6,611 nt of DNA from Spirochaetaceae bacterium (lineage in GTDB: Bacteria > Spirochaetota > Spirochaetia > DSM-2461). The notes beneath the pieces are model-generated. The model saw nothing but the letters and a program-made list of their open reading frames with translations. It had not been told where the DNA came from and did not search any database. Of this stretch, positions 1 to 6,580 are shown one piece after another (position 1 is the stretch's first letter; each line of letters starts with the position of its first letter). The position numbers and the translations under genes are program-made. The stretch spans positions 1-6,611 of the forward strand of contig JAEINM010000240.1 of NCBI GenBank assembly GCA_016342385.1, read 5' to 3'.

Positions 1-736
1 CGGGGGGGAAGAGCTTTTTCAATTCGGGAAGAGCGTTTTCCATGACCACTCCCCATCGGGCTGCCTGCAGCATGGGGAGATCGTTGAAACCATCTCCCAT
101 GGCCATGGCCTGATCGACGGTTTCTCCCATAAGAGTCATAACTTCTTCAACGGCTTTACCCTTATCGATTCCCGCAGGTACAATTTCCAGGAAACGGGGG
201 TCGGAAAAGAAGACATTGACCTGGTTGTTGTAGTCTCTAGCTATCTTCTCTTTGAGGGGCACCAGTTTTTCATGATCGGCTATAATCAGGCATTTTGTCA
301 GATTCAACATCTTTATATTATCGAAGTTGATAATTCTGCCAGCCATTTTGATTCTATTGTAATACTCTTTCGATTCGTAGCATTCCCTTTCGTAGATCAG
401 TTCGCCATTGCGGTAACCCAGAATATGGTAACCCATATCCCTCACAGCTTGAATGATCTCAATTGCCGCTTTATCGGGAAGGGTGTGATGTGTCATGATA
501 GAATTGTCTTTTCCATTGACTATCATGGCTCCGTTGTAACATATGACCGGACTGTGGAGATCCAGCAATGCTTTAATGGGAAGCAGGGCTTCATAACTTC
601 TTCCTGTTGCAATGACAGGAGCCACTCCTTCTCTTTCCAGCCTCTGTACAGCTTCAATGACAGTCGCAGAGATAGTATGGTCCGATCTGACAAGAGTACC
701 GTCGAGATCAAAAAAGCAGGCTTTGATATTTTTCAT
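1..736 (-). CDS. Cof-type HAD-superfamily phosphatase (class IIB), C-terminus cut by the window edge
   Basis: The reading frame begins at the ATG at 736-734 (minus strand) and stays open for 245 codons to the left edge, so the stop lies outside; Cof proteins are usually about 260-290 residues, so only a short tail is missing. All four HAD motifs are visible: motif I DLDGT (nucleophile D10, acid/base D12), motif II ATGRS (T44), motif III lysine in DKGKAV (K192), and motif IV GDGFND (D215, D219). The large segment between residues 85 and 180 is the position of the type IIB cap that sets substrate choice. The family dephosphorylates small cytosolic metabolites, often sugar phosphates or flavin/pyridoxal phosphates; the substrate here cannot be read from sequence. 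A GAGGG ribosome site lies 7 bases before the start. It follows the debranching-enzyme gene by 81 bases on the same strand with no visible terminator, so co-transcription is likely. Family assignment is secure; the sugar-phosphate role is inference. Confidence 0.93.
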   Translation of the reverse strand, partial: MKNIKACFFDLDGTLVRSDHTISATVIEAVQRLEREGVAPVIATGRSYEALLPIKALLDLHSPVICYNGAMIVNGKDNSIMTHHTLPDKAAIEIIQAVRDMGYHILGYRNGELIYERECYESKEYYNRIKMAGRIINFDNIKMLNLTKCLIIADHEKLVPLKEKIARDYNNQVNVFFSDPRFLEIVPAGIDKGKAVEEVMTLMGETVDQAMAMGDGFNDLPMLQAARWGVVMENALPELKKLFPP

Positions 737-817
737 GTTTTTTCCCTCTGATCTGTTTTGTGGAGAATAAGGAAATCCTTTTCGCATATGTCTCTCGGCT
801 ATATCTATTCGGTCCCA

Positions 818-2989
818 TTATTTTTCTCTGGATATGAGAACAACAACAGATTTGGCTTTAACTGTATAAATAGTCTGTTCATCAATCATCTTCTCATTAC
901 CGAATAAGGGGATGTCTTCTCCTTCCGGGAGGGCTGTGTTGATCGACATAAACCAGTGAGTACCCTCTGGTGGAGGACATATTGTAAAAGAGTGATCTTT
1001 TATACTGCCGTTGAACATAAGGTAAAAATCATTATCATCCTTATCACTATCGATATCAGCTTCCGTACCATCGAGTCTGTAGGCGAGACAGTGTCCTATC
1101 TTTTCCCAATCGGGAATATTTCCGAAGCGGTCATACCATGTGATATCGGGAATGTTATTGAAATTTGAATCTTTTCCCAGGTAGAACTCCGGTCTGTGAA
1201 AAGCCGGGTGACGCTGCCTGAATTTTATCAATTTTTTTAAGAATGTATAATTTTCACTATTCTCTTTTTTCAGATTCCAATCATACCATGAAACCGTATT
1301 ATTCTGACAATAAGCGTTATTATTCCCTCCCTGAGTTCTCAGAATTTCGTCTCCTCCCAGAATCATTGGAGTGCCGAGAGACAGCATGAGAGTTGCATGA
1401 AAGTTTTTGACCTGTCTTTTACGTAGAGCAATAATTTTCCGATTGTGGCTGACTCCCTCTTTTCCGTGATTGAAGCTGATATTATTGTCTGCGCCGTCTC
1501 TATTGTCTTCTCCGTTAGCTTCATTGTGTTTGGTGTTATAACTGACAAGGTCATATAATGTGAATCCATCATGTGAGGTTACAAAGTTAATACTGTGAAA
1601 GGGTTTCCGGCCATCTCTGAGATACAGATCTGAACTGCCGGTTAACCTGGTTGCCAGATTGTGAACCATTCCTTTGTCTCCCCTCCAGAATCTTCTTACA
1701 TCATCCCGGAACTTATCATTCCATTCGGCCCATCGTCCACCGGGAAAAGATCCTACCTGATAGGCTCCTCCCGCATCCCATGCTTCGGCAATTATTTTGG
1801 TATTTCTCAGGACAGGGTCTTCGGCAATCCCCTCCAGAATAGGCGGGTTTTCCATAAGATTCCCCTCCTGATCTCTTCCGAGAATGGATCCCAGGTCAAA
1901 GCGGAAACCATCAACATGCATTTCGATCACCCAGTAGTGGAGACAACTTCTGATGAGAGACCTGACAATGGGATGGTTGCAGTTTAGTGTATTCCCGCAA
2001 CCGGAATAGTTCATGTAAAATCGTTTATCATCGGATAAAATGTAATATATCTGATTATCCCAACCGCGGAATGAAATGGTCGGCCCCAGTTCGCTCCCTT
2101 CTCCGGTGTGATTAAACACGACATCGAGTATAACTTCGATTCCCTCTTTGTGCAGTTCCCGAACCATTTCCTTGAATTCCCTTACCTGCTCTCCATTATT
2201 TCCCGAAGAAGAATAATTCCCTTTGGGAGCAAAAAAGGAGATGGGGTCGTAACCCCAGTAATTCTCCAGATGTTCATCTGTCATGGGATTTATTCTGCTG
2301 ACACTATCCTGGTCGAATTCCATTATGGGCAAAAACTCCAAACTGGTTATACCCAGATCTTTGAAATAGGGGATTAATTCTGTTACCCCTTTGTAGGTCC
2401 CCCTATGTTTGACTCCCGAAGATTTATCTCTAGTCAAGCCGGCCACATGGGTCTCATATATTATGCTGTGCCTTAAGGGGAAATTGAGAGGCCTGTCTCC
2501 CTGCCAGTCAAAATTGTCCGAAATGACTATAGACTTGGGCATGTCCATGATATCGTCGTATTCACTGAAAGAGAGATCCTTTTCGGGAGAATCCCAGTCA
2601 TAACCTCGGGCTTTGTCCAGATCCCAGTGCCCTGTAGAAGTAATCGCTTTAGCGAAGGGATCAAGAAGAACTTTGTATCTGTTGAATCTATGGCCTTTTT
2701 CCGGATCATAGGGACCATCTACTTTATAGAGATAAAACGTCCCCTCACCGATACCATCTACTCTTATATGCCAGACATCTCCGGTTTTATTCAGGTAGGG
2801 ATCCAGGACCAGTTCTGCTTTGGGAACATATTTGTCTGCATCATTAAAGAGGAGAAGAGTCACAGATATGGCATGGCGGCTCAGAACGGCAAAATTGACA
2901 CCTTCATTTTGAACAGTGGCACCAAACGGGAGAGGTTCTCCCGGTAATATTGTATATTTATTGTCTCCGTTATTTACAGGCATATTCAT
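818..2989 (-). CDS. glgX: Glycogen debranching enzyme / isoamylase (GlgX/TreX type, GH13)
   Basis: This 723-residue cytosolic enzyme should hydrolyse alpha-1,6 branch linkages in glycogen or limit dextrins. An N-terminal CBM48/isoamylase-N domain (about 15-105) starts with the usual GEPLPFGATV opening. The GH13 barrel follows (about 170-595) with region I DVVFNH (289-294), region II GFRFD (nucleophile D365), region III AEAWD (acid/base E402) and region IV TSHD (transition-state stabiliser D474). Family signatures GCGNTLNCNHP (330-340) and LGGDEILRTQGGNNNAY (544-560) separate it from pullulanases and branching enzymes. A C-terminal beta domain (about 630-723) completes it. Length is closer to TreX/isoamylase (about 700-720) than to E. 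coli GlgX (657), so substrate preference between short and long branches is open. GGAG sits 4 bases before the chosen ATG; an in-frame ATG at 2983 with 10-base spacing is an equally possible start and would remove only two residues. It is probably the first gene of a transcript with the HAD phosphatase. Confidence 0.95.
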   Translation of the reverse strand: MNMPVNNGDNKYTILPGEPLPFGATVQNEGVNFAVLSRHAISVTLLLFNDADKYVPKAELVLDPYLNKTGDVWHIRVDGIGEGTFYLYKVDGPYDPEKGHRFNRYKVLLDPFAKAITSTGHWDLDKARGYDWDSPEKDLSFSEYDDIMDMPKSIVISDNFDWQGDRPLNFPLRHSIIYETHVAGLTRDKSSGVKHRGTYKGVTELIPYFKDLGITSLEFLPIMEFDQDSVSRINPMTDEHLENYWGYDPISFFAPKGNYSSSGNNGEQVREFKEMVRELHKEGIEVILDVVFNHTGEGSELGPTISFRGWDNQIYYILSDDKRFYMNYSGCGNTLNCNHPIVRSLIRSCLHYWVIEMHVDGFRFDLGSILGRDQEGNLMENPPILEGIAEDPVLRNTKIIAEAWDAGGAYQVGSFPGGRWAEWNDKFRDDVRRFWRGDKGMVHNLATRLTGSSDLYLRDGRKPFHSINFVTSHDGFTLYDLVSYNTKHNEANGEDNRDGADNNISFNHGKEGVSHNRKIIALRKRQVKNFHATLMLSLGTPMILGGDEILRTQGGNNNAYCQNNTVSWYDWNLKKENSENYTFLKKLIKFRQRHPAFHRPEFYLGKDSNFNNIPDITWYDRFGNIPDWEKIGHCLAYRLDGTEADIDSDKDDNDFYLMFNGSIKDHSFTICPPPEGTHWFMSINTALPEGEDIPLFGNEKMIDEQTIYTVKAKSVVVLISREK

Positions 2990-3016
2990 TTTTCTCCAAG
3001 ATAAAAATCAACTTAC

Positions 3017-3045
3017 AATATAATATGAAAAGCAGAAATATTAAA
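3017..3045 (-). promoter_or_regulatory. Possible leftward sigma70-like promoter for the debranching-enzyme gene
   Basis: Read on the minus strand, TATATT (3022-3017, five of six matches to TATAAT) lies 17 bases downstream of TTTAAT (3045-3040, three of six to TTGACA). It would start transcription near 3010 and give a leader of about 20 bases ending in the TTGGAG ribosome site. The region is extremely AT-rich, so a match of this quality can arise by chance. Confidence 0.3.
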
Positions 3046-3080
3046 AAAATAATTAATATCTTTTTTTATCAATTAGTCTG

Positions 3081-3093
3081 ATTGTATTACAAT
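3081..3093. promoter_or_regulatory. Perfect 13-base palindrome in the divergent spacer, candidate operator
   Basis: ATTGTA-T-TACAAT is a perfect 6+1+6 inverted repeat ending 4 bases before the -35 box of the rightward promoter and about 36 bases upstream of the weak leftward -35 box. The size, symmetry and position suit a dimeric repressor or activator such as a MarR- or GntR-type protein, but I do not recognise it as the site of a named regulator and no regulator gene is in the window. Confidence 0.4.
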
Positions 3094-3097
3094 TGGT

Positions 3098-3126
3098 TTG
3101 ACTTCTGGAAATAAGAGTTGTACCAT
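3098..3126 (+). promoter_or_regulatory. Sigma70-like promoter for the amidohydrolase gene
   Basis: TTGACT (3098-3103, five of six matches to the -35 consensus) is followed after exactly 17 bases by TACCAT (3121-3126, four of six to TATAAT). Transcription would start near 3133, leaving a leader of about 63 bases before the GAGG ribosome site and the ATG at 3196. It is the best -35 box and spacing in the spacer. Confidence 0.55.
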
Positions 3127-3195
3127 AAACATGGTGACCCACCCTTCAGTATCTGAAAAAATAATCAGGGAAATACTTATCGGAGTGAGGAATAT

Positions 3196-4695
3196 ATGTC
3201 CCGTCAAAACACAATTCTATGTAGAACAAAATTTTTAATCCCCATGGGGAAATCTGACAGATCAAAAAGAATCAAAGATGGTTTTATACTGACACAGGGT
3301 GAAGAGATACTCGAAGTTGGAGCCTATTCATCGGTTAAGGGAGAATCCCTACTGAAGGAGTATGGAAAAGATCTGACTGTTATGGGGTTTGAAGGTGATG
3401 CAGGATCCATGAAAGAATCTGAGATCCCCTGCCTGAATACAATAATGCTCCCGGCATTCGTTAAAGCTCATGGTCATGATCACGAGCAGCCGTTAATCGG
3501 TATAGCTAAAGATGTCCCTCTGACAGAATGGCTCGATAAAGCTGTTAATCCCTTTACAGGGTACATCAACGATAACAATGATATGCTCACGAAAGAACTG
3601 GGTATGTCTCCCCAGCTTGTGACCTATTATATGGCCAGAGTCTGCGATATCAATTACGGTATTACAACCAGTATGGTGCATCACTGCAATCACAGTAAGT
3701 ATCACGCAGCGGAAATAGCCAGAGCCAATGAAGCTGCGGGAACCACCATGATCGTCGCTATCGGGGGGCAGGATAGATTCTATTATGAAGCTCTTCTCGA
3801 TACACCGGAAGAGGCTGTCGAAAGGCTTGTTAAAGCTTCACAGATTAAAGGTCTGAAGAGAACCTCTTTCTGTCCCGGTCCGGATCAACTTTTCTCCAAT
3901 AGCCGAAAGGTACTTATACCTTTAAAGCAATGGGCAAGGGAAAACAATACCCTATTTCATATCCACAGTTCGGAAGAGCCAAAAACCACAGCATGGTTTA
4001 AAAAGGAAATCGAGCCGGGGATGTCTCCCGTTCAATATGCCGATTCTATTGGGATTCTCGATGAGAACAGCGTTTTGGCCCATCAGGTCAACTGTATACC
4101 CGAGGATTTGGAAATACTGGCTAGAACAGGAACAAAAATAGTCCACAATCCCCTGGCCAATACCATTTTAGGCTCGGGAATGCCTCCGATTATGGAAATG
4201 ATAAAAGCGGGAATCCCCGTGGCCATTTCTACAGATGGTTCGGGCTCCGCGGATAACCAGAATATTATTGGGGCAGCCAGAGCAGCGGCTCAATACCAGA
4301 AAGCTTTTCATCAGGATGCCACTCTGCTGAAATCGGAAAAGCTTCTGGAGATGATTACTGTTGTTCCCTCTTCTATCTTGAGAAAAAATCAGGGTGAGCT
4401 GACTGAGGGAAGACAGGCGGATTTTATTCTTCTGGATCTTAATAAACCCAATATGACACCCACACGACTCGACAATGTTATAGAGAACATCATCTGGGCG
4501 GCCGATGGTAGTGAAATCAGTACAGTTGTAGCTAGGGGGAGGATTCTGAAAAACGATGGTGTCATAAAAGATTTTATAGATGGAACCAAACCGGAAGAAA
4601 TTATGGCGAAGGTGCAAAAACTGAGTGAGTTGTATGCAAAACACAGAGAAACAGCTCCGGAAATAAGCGGAACCGGCGCCCATAACCAGCATTGA
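3196..4695 (+). CDS. Metal-dependent amidohydrolase / deaminase of the SsnA-MtaD-TrzN type, substrate unknown
   Basis: This 499-residue protein is a cytosolic TIM-barrel hydrolase of the amidohydrolase superfamily (COG0402-like). Metal ligands are visible in order: H92 and H94 in KAHGHDH, H257 with E260 in HIHSSEE (the HxxE signature of this branch), H296 in LAHQV, and D347 in STDGS. The stretch GIAKDVPLTEWL (102-113) and TKIVHNPLANTILGSG (313-328) are hallmark segments of MTA/SAH deaminases, chlorohydrolases and SsnA. Strands at the two ends (about 5-85 and 400-455, with EGRQADFILLD) form the small beta-sandwich. Oddities: K90 stands where the family usually has Asn (NxHxH), a third His follows as H96, and a His/Cys cluster lies at 162-170, comparable with the DHH loop of SsnA. 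It is about 50 residues longer than usual, mainly from a longer 43-85 segment and a C-terminal tail. GAGG lies 5 bases before the ATG. It has its own promoter and terminator. An aromatic-ring deaminase or related hydrolase is likely; the exact reaction is not assignable. Confidence 0.88.
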   Translation: MSRQNTILCRTKFLIPMGKSDRSKRIKDGFILTQGEEILEVGAYSSVKGESLLKEYGKDLTVMGFEGDAGSMKESEIPCLNTIMLPAFVKAHGHDHEQPLIGIAKDVPLTEWLDKAVNPFTGYINDNNDMLTKELGMSPQLVTYYMARVCDINYGITTSMVHHCNHSKYHAAEIARANEAAGTTMIVAIGGQDRFYYEALLDTPEEAVERLVKASQIKGLKRTSFCPGPDQLFSNSRKVLIPLKQWARENNTLFHIHSSEEPKTTAWFKKEIEPGMSPVQYADSIGILDENSVLAHQVNCIPEDLEILARTGTKIVHNPLANTILGSGMPPIMEMIKAGIPVAISTDGSGSADNQNIIGAARAAAQYQKAFHQDATLLKSEKLLEMITVVPSSILRKNQGELTEGRQADFILLDLNKPNMTPTRLDNVIENIIWAADGSEISTVVARGRILKNDGVIKDFIDGTKPEEIMAKVQKLSELYAKHRETAPEISGTGAHNQH

Positions 4696-4741
4696 TTGTA
4701 ATTGATTATCTATAAATAATTTAAATAAAAGATTGTACCAG

Positions 4742-4774
4742 AAAACCCGGAGAGGCCCCTCCCCGGGTTTTTTT
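4742..4774 (+). terminator. Rho-independent terminator after the amidohydrolase gene
   Basis: CCCGG pairs with CCGGG, continues after one A-C mismatch as GAG with CTC, and closes a four-base loop; four A residues before the stem pair with part of the run of seven T residues (4768-4774). It lies 46 bases after the stop codon. Only the plus strand has a strong T tract, so it works mainly rightward and isolates the amidohydrolase from the genes that follow. Confidence 0.92.
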
Positions 4775-4923
4775 GCAACTCTAGTTTGAATTCACTATAT
4801 TCTTAAGGAACTCCACAATGGAGAACTGTATGCTGATTCCACTGTAGGTATGGTAACTAAAATTACAATAAAGCTTCCCCTATAGGAATCCTTAAATTCA
4901 TCTTTTATAAATTAAAAAAGCTA
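4775..4923. other. AT-rich spacer with no gene recognised
   Basis: No open frame with a ribosome site, tRNA or known riboswitch signature is visible. It contains small symmetric elements only: TGAATTCA (4787-4794), a 5-base-stem, 3-base-loop hairpin CTCCA-CAA-TGGAG (4811-4823) and CCTATAGG (4879-4886). None is followed by a T run, and the placement of a promoter further downstream means this stretch is probably not transcribed with the next gene. Confidence 0.5.
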
Positions 4924-4952
4924 TGATTTTCTTATATCCTATACTCTATAAT
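4924..4952 (+). promoter_or_regulatory. Promoter for the C_GCAxxG_C_C gene and probably asnA
   Basis: A perfect TATAAT is at 4947-4952. The hexamer 17 bases upstream, TGATTT (4924-4929), is a poor -35 match, so initiation may depend on the -10 box or on an activator. The start would be near 4959, giving a leader of about 33 bases that contains a palindrome and then the AAGGAG ribosome site. Confidence 0.45.
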
Positions 4953-4962
4953 ACATTTTAAG

Positions 4963-4975
4963 ATACATATTGTAT
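4963..4975. promoter_or_regulatory. 13-base inverted repeat in the leader of the C_GCAxxG_C_C gene, candidate operator
   Basis: ATACA-TAT-TGTAT is a perfect 5+3+5 inverted repeat lying just after the predicted transcription start and 3 bases before the AAGGAG ribosome site, where a bound repressor would block initiation. It shares the octamer ATTGTATT with the palindrome at 3081-3093, but the half-sites are arranged differently, so a common regulator is not implied. AT richness makes chance occurrence possible. Confidence 0.3.
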
Positions 4976-4991
4976 TCTAAGGAGACAGGTC

Positions 4992-5435
4992 ATGACTAAT
5001 TCAGAAAGAGCCGTCAATAAGTTCAAAGAGGGGTATAATTGTGCACAATCCGTCCTCTTCAGTTTAAGCAGATATACGGATATCGATGAGGATTTTTCCC
5101 TAAAACTGGCAACAGGTTTTGGGGCGGGAATGGGCCGGACACAACATGTCTGCGGAGCTGTTTCCGGAGGCCTTCTGGCTATAAATGCTATGTATGGTCG
5201 CGGAGAAAAAGAATTAAAAGAGAAGCAGGACGATGTTTATCAGAAAGTTCAGCACTTAATTGGTGAATTCAAGAAAAGAAAGAAAACAATAATCTGTAGA
5301 GAGTTACTCGATGGATGTGATCTATTAACTCCCCGGGGACAGAGCCGATTTAGTTCGGAAAATATGATTGAAATGTGTCATAGTTATGTTCGTTCCGTCG
5401 TGGAAATATTAGAGGAGATTATGGAGGAGAAATAA
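4992..5435 (+). CDS. C_GCAxxG_C_C family protein, probable redox-active small protein
   Basis: This 147-residue protein matches the family named for its conserved cysteines (C_GCAxxG_C_C, PF09719/TIGR01909 as I recall it). The conserved blocks occur in order: GYNCAQSVL with C17, LATGFGAGMGR (39-49), VCGAVSGGLLAIN with C54 (53-65), CRELLDGCD with C102 and C109, and EMCHSYV with C129. Small helical proteins of this family are common in anaerobes and are thought to carry redox-active cysteines or bind a cofactor, but no biochemical function is established to my knowledge. There is no signal peptide or membrane segment, so it should be cytosolic. Length is normal. The start is well supported by AAGGAG seven bases before the ATG. 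A lysine/arginine-rich stretch (FKKRKK, 93-98) and a charged acidic C-terminus are visible. No terminator separates it from asnA 104 bases downstream, so a shared transcript is likely. Confidence 0.88.
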   Translation: MTNSERAVNKFKEGYNCAQSVLFSLSRYTDIDEDFSLKLATGFGAGMGRTQHVCGAVSGGLLAINAMYGRGEKELKEKQDDVYQKVQHLIGEFKKRKKTIICRELLDGCDLLTPRGQSRFSSENMIEMCHSYVRSVVEILEEIMEEK

Positions 5436-5526
5436 ATTATTGTTTTGTGAGAGAATCAGAAAAAAAGCTGGATGACTTAGGGAAATCCTGAAATAATGTA
5501 ATGAGAACAAACATAATAAAACGAAT

Positions 5527-5531
5527 AAGGA
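5527..5531 (+). promoter_or_regulatory. Ribosome binding site that decides the asnA start
   Basis: AAGGA stands 8 bases before the ATG at 5540. The upstream in-frame ATG at 5501, which gives the longest frame, has no purine-rich site ahead of it, only an A/T-rich stretch ending in AATGTA. The 5540 start also removes a basic 13-residue extension that AsnA proteins do not normally carry. Confidence 0.7.
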
Positions 5532-5539
5532 TATCATCT

Positions 5540-6580
5540 ATGTGTGCAGAACATTATTTTCCGGAAAATTATCAGTCAATTTTGTCTCTTGAAGAATCAG
5601 AGAAGGCTATTGTAGAAATAAAGAACTTTTTTCAGACATATATTTCCGCGCAGTTAAAATTGAGGAGAGTTACGGCTCCTCTGTTTCTTGAAAGCAGTAC
5701 GGGTTTGAATGATGATTTAAATGGTGTTGAGAAACCTGTTTCTTTTATGCCCGCCGGCTTTGATGGCAAAACAGCAGAGATTGTCCAGTCTCTGGCAAAA
5801 TGGAAGAGAATGATGTTAGGTGATTATTGTATCGATCTGGGATATGGACTCTATACGGATATGAATGCCATTCGACCCGATGAAGACCCTGATAATCTGC
5901 ATTCCTACTATGTCGACCAATGGGATTGGGAGATGGCGATTCCTGCAGAAAAGAGAAATCTTGATTTTCTAAAGAGTGTTGTTAGAAAAATCTACTCAAC
6001 CTTAGTGGCGACAGAATTCCTAGTCTATGAGAGTTATCCGGAAATATTACCGATTCTTCCTGAAGAAATAACCTTTATACATGCTGAAGATCTTTGTCAG
6101 AAATATCCTGATCTTAGACCATCAGAAAGAGAATCAGCCGTTGCTGAAAAATACGGTGCTGTCTTTATTATGGGTATTGGAGCTGATCTGTCTGATGGTA
6201 AACCTCATGATGGTAGAGCTCCTGATTATGATGACTGGAGCACTGAGACTTCTGATAAAAAGAAAGGGCTCAATGGAGATCTCATTTTGTGGAATCCTGT
6301 TTTGAAGAGAGCTTTTGAGATCTCTTCCATGGGTATAAGGGTGAATAAGGAAGCTCTTCTTACACAGCTCGCAATCAGAAAATCTGAAGATCGTAAGAAT
6401 CTACAATTTCACAAACGTTTACTCAATGGAGATTTTCCCGACTCAATCGGGGGGGGGATCGGTCAGTCAAGATTGTGCATGTTTTTTCTCAGAAAAGCTC
6501 ATATTGGAGAAGTTCAAGCTAGTTTATGGCCGGAAAAGATCACAAAAAAATGTGAAGAGAATAATATTTTCTTTATGTAA
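5540..6580 (+). CDS. asnA: Aspartate-ammonia ligase (asparagine synthetase A)
   Basis: AsnA makes asparagine from aspartate and free ammonia with ATP cleaved to AMP and pyrophosphate, through an aspartyl-adenylate; it is related in fold to class II aspartyl-tRNA synthetases and acts in the cytosol as a dimer. From the chosen start it has 346 residues, slightly longer than E. coli AsnA (330) and similar to Firmicutes-type proteins with an N-terminal extension. Conserved blocks in order: GLNDDLNGVEKPVSF (55-69), SLAKWKR (84-90), GLYTDMNAIRPDED (103-116), YVDQWDWE (124-131), APDYDDWST (227-235), GLNGD (243-247), FEISSMGIRV (259-268) and the ATP-site motif GGGIGQSR (304-311). D58, R112 and Q127 correspond to the E. 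coli catalytic residues D46, R100 and Q116 by my reading. The glycine motif is encoded by an unbroken G9 tract. No T-box leader is present. It probably shares a transcript with the C_GCAxxG_C_C gene, though a weak promoter in the 104-base gap cannot be excluded. Confidence 0.96.
   Translation: MCAEHYFPENYQSILSLEESEKAIVEIKNFFQTYISAQLKLRRVTAPLFLESSTGLNDDLNGVEKPVSFMPAGFDGKTAEIVQSLAKWKRMMLGDYCIDLGYGLYTDMNAIRPDEDPDNLHSYYVDQWDWEMAIPAEKRNLDFLKSVVRKIYSTLVATEFLVYESYPEILPILPEEITFIHAEDLCQKYPDLRPSERESAVAEKYGAVFIMGIGADLSDGKPHDGRAPDYDDWSTETSDKKKGLNGDLILWNPVLKRAFEISSMGIRVNKEALLTQLAIRKSEDRKNLQFHKRLLNGDFPDSIGGGIGQSRLCMFFLRKAHIGEVQASLWPEKITKKCEENNIFFM
6449..6457 (+). repeat. G9 homopolymer inside asnA
   Basis: Nine consecutive G residues encode three GGG glycine codons (residues 304-306) of the conserved IGGGIGQSR motif. 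The frame is intact as read. One added G would put the ribosome on a TAG about 20 codons downstream; one lost G would leave a frame open to the end of the window. Such tracts are prone to polymerase slippage and to sequencing error. Confidence 0.9.

Noticed and set aside
272..751. A 159-codon plus-strand open frame.
   Set aside because: It lies antisense to the phosphatase, whose four HAD motifs are intact on the minus strand; the plus-strand product has no recognisable features and no ribosome site.
737..817. A possible terminator at AAGGA-AA-TCCTT between the debranching enzyme and the phosphatase.
   Set aside because: The two-base loop is too tight to form and no T run follows on the minus strand.
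3038..3067. A 7-base A/T-only stem (ATATTAA with TTAATAT) followed by C and seven T, resembling a terminator.
   Set aside because: The stem has no G-C pairs and no gene ends upstream of it on the plus strand; it is better explained by the AT-rich promoter spacer.
3131..3238. A 35-codon open frame beginning ATG GTG in the leader of the amidohydrolase gene and overlapping its start in another frame.
   Set aside because: It has no ribosome site and its ATG lies at or just before the predicted transcription start, so translation is unlikely; it resembles nothing I recognise.
4168..4692. A 174-codon minus-strand open frame antisense to the amidohydrolase.
   Set aside because: The plus-strand frame carries the metal ligands and hallmark motifs; the antisense product is a shadow rich in Ser, Phe and Arg with no domain signature.
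5436..5539. A T-box or other asparagine-responsive leader in front of asnA.
   Set aside because: The gap is too short and lacks the conserved T-box sequence and any terminator hairpin.
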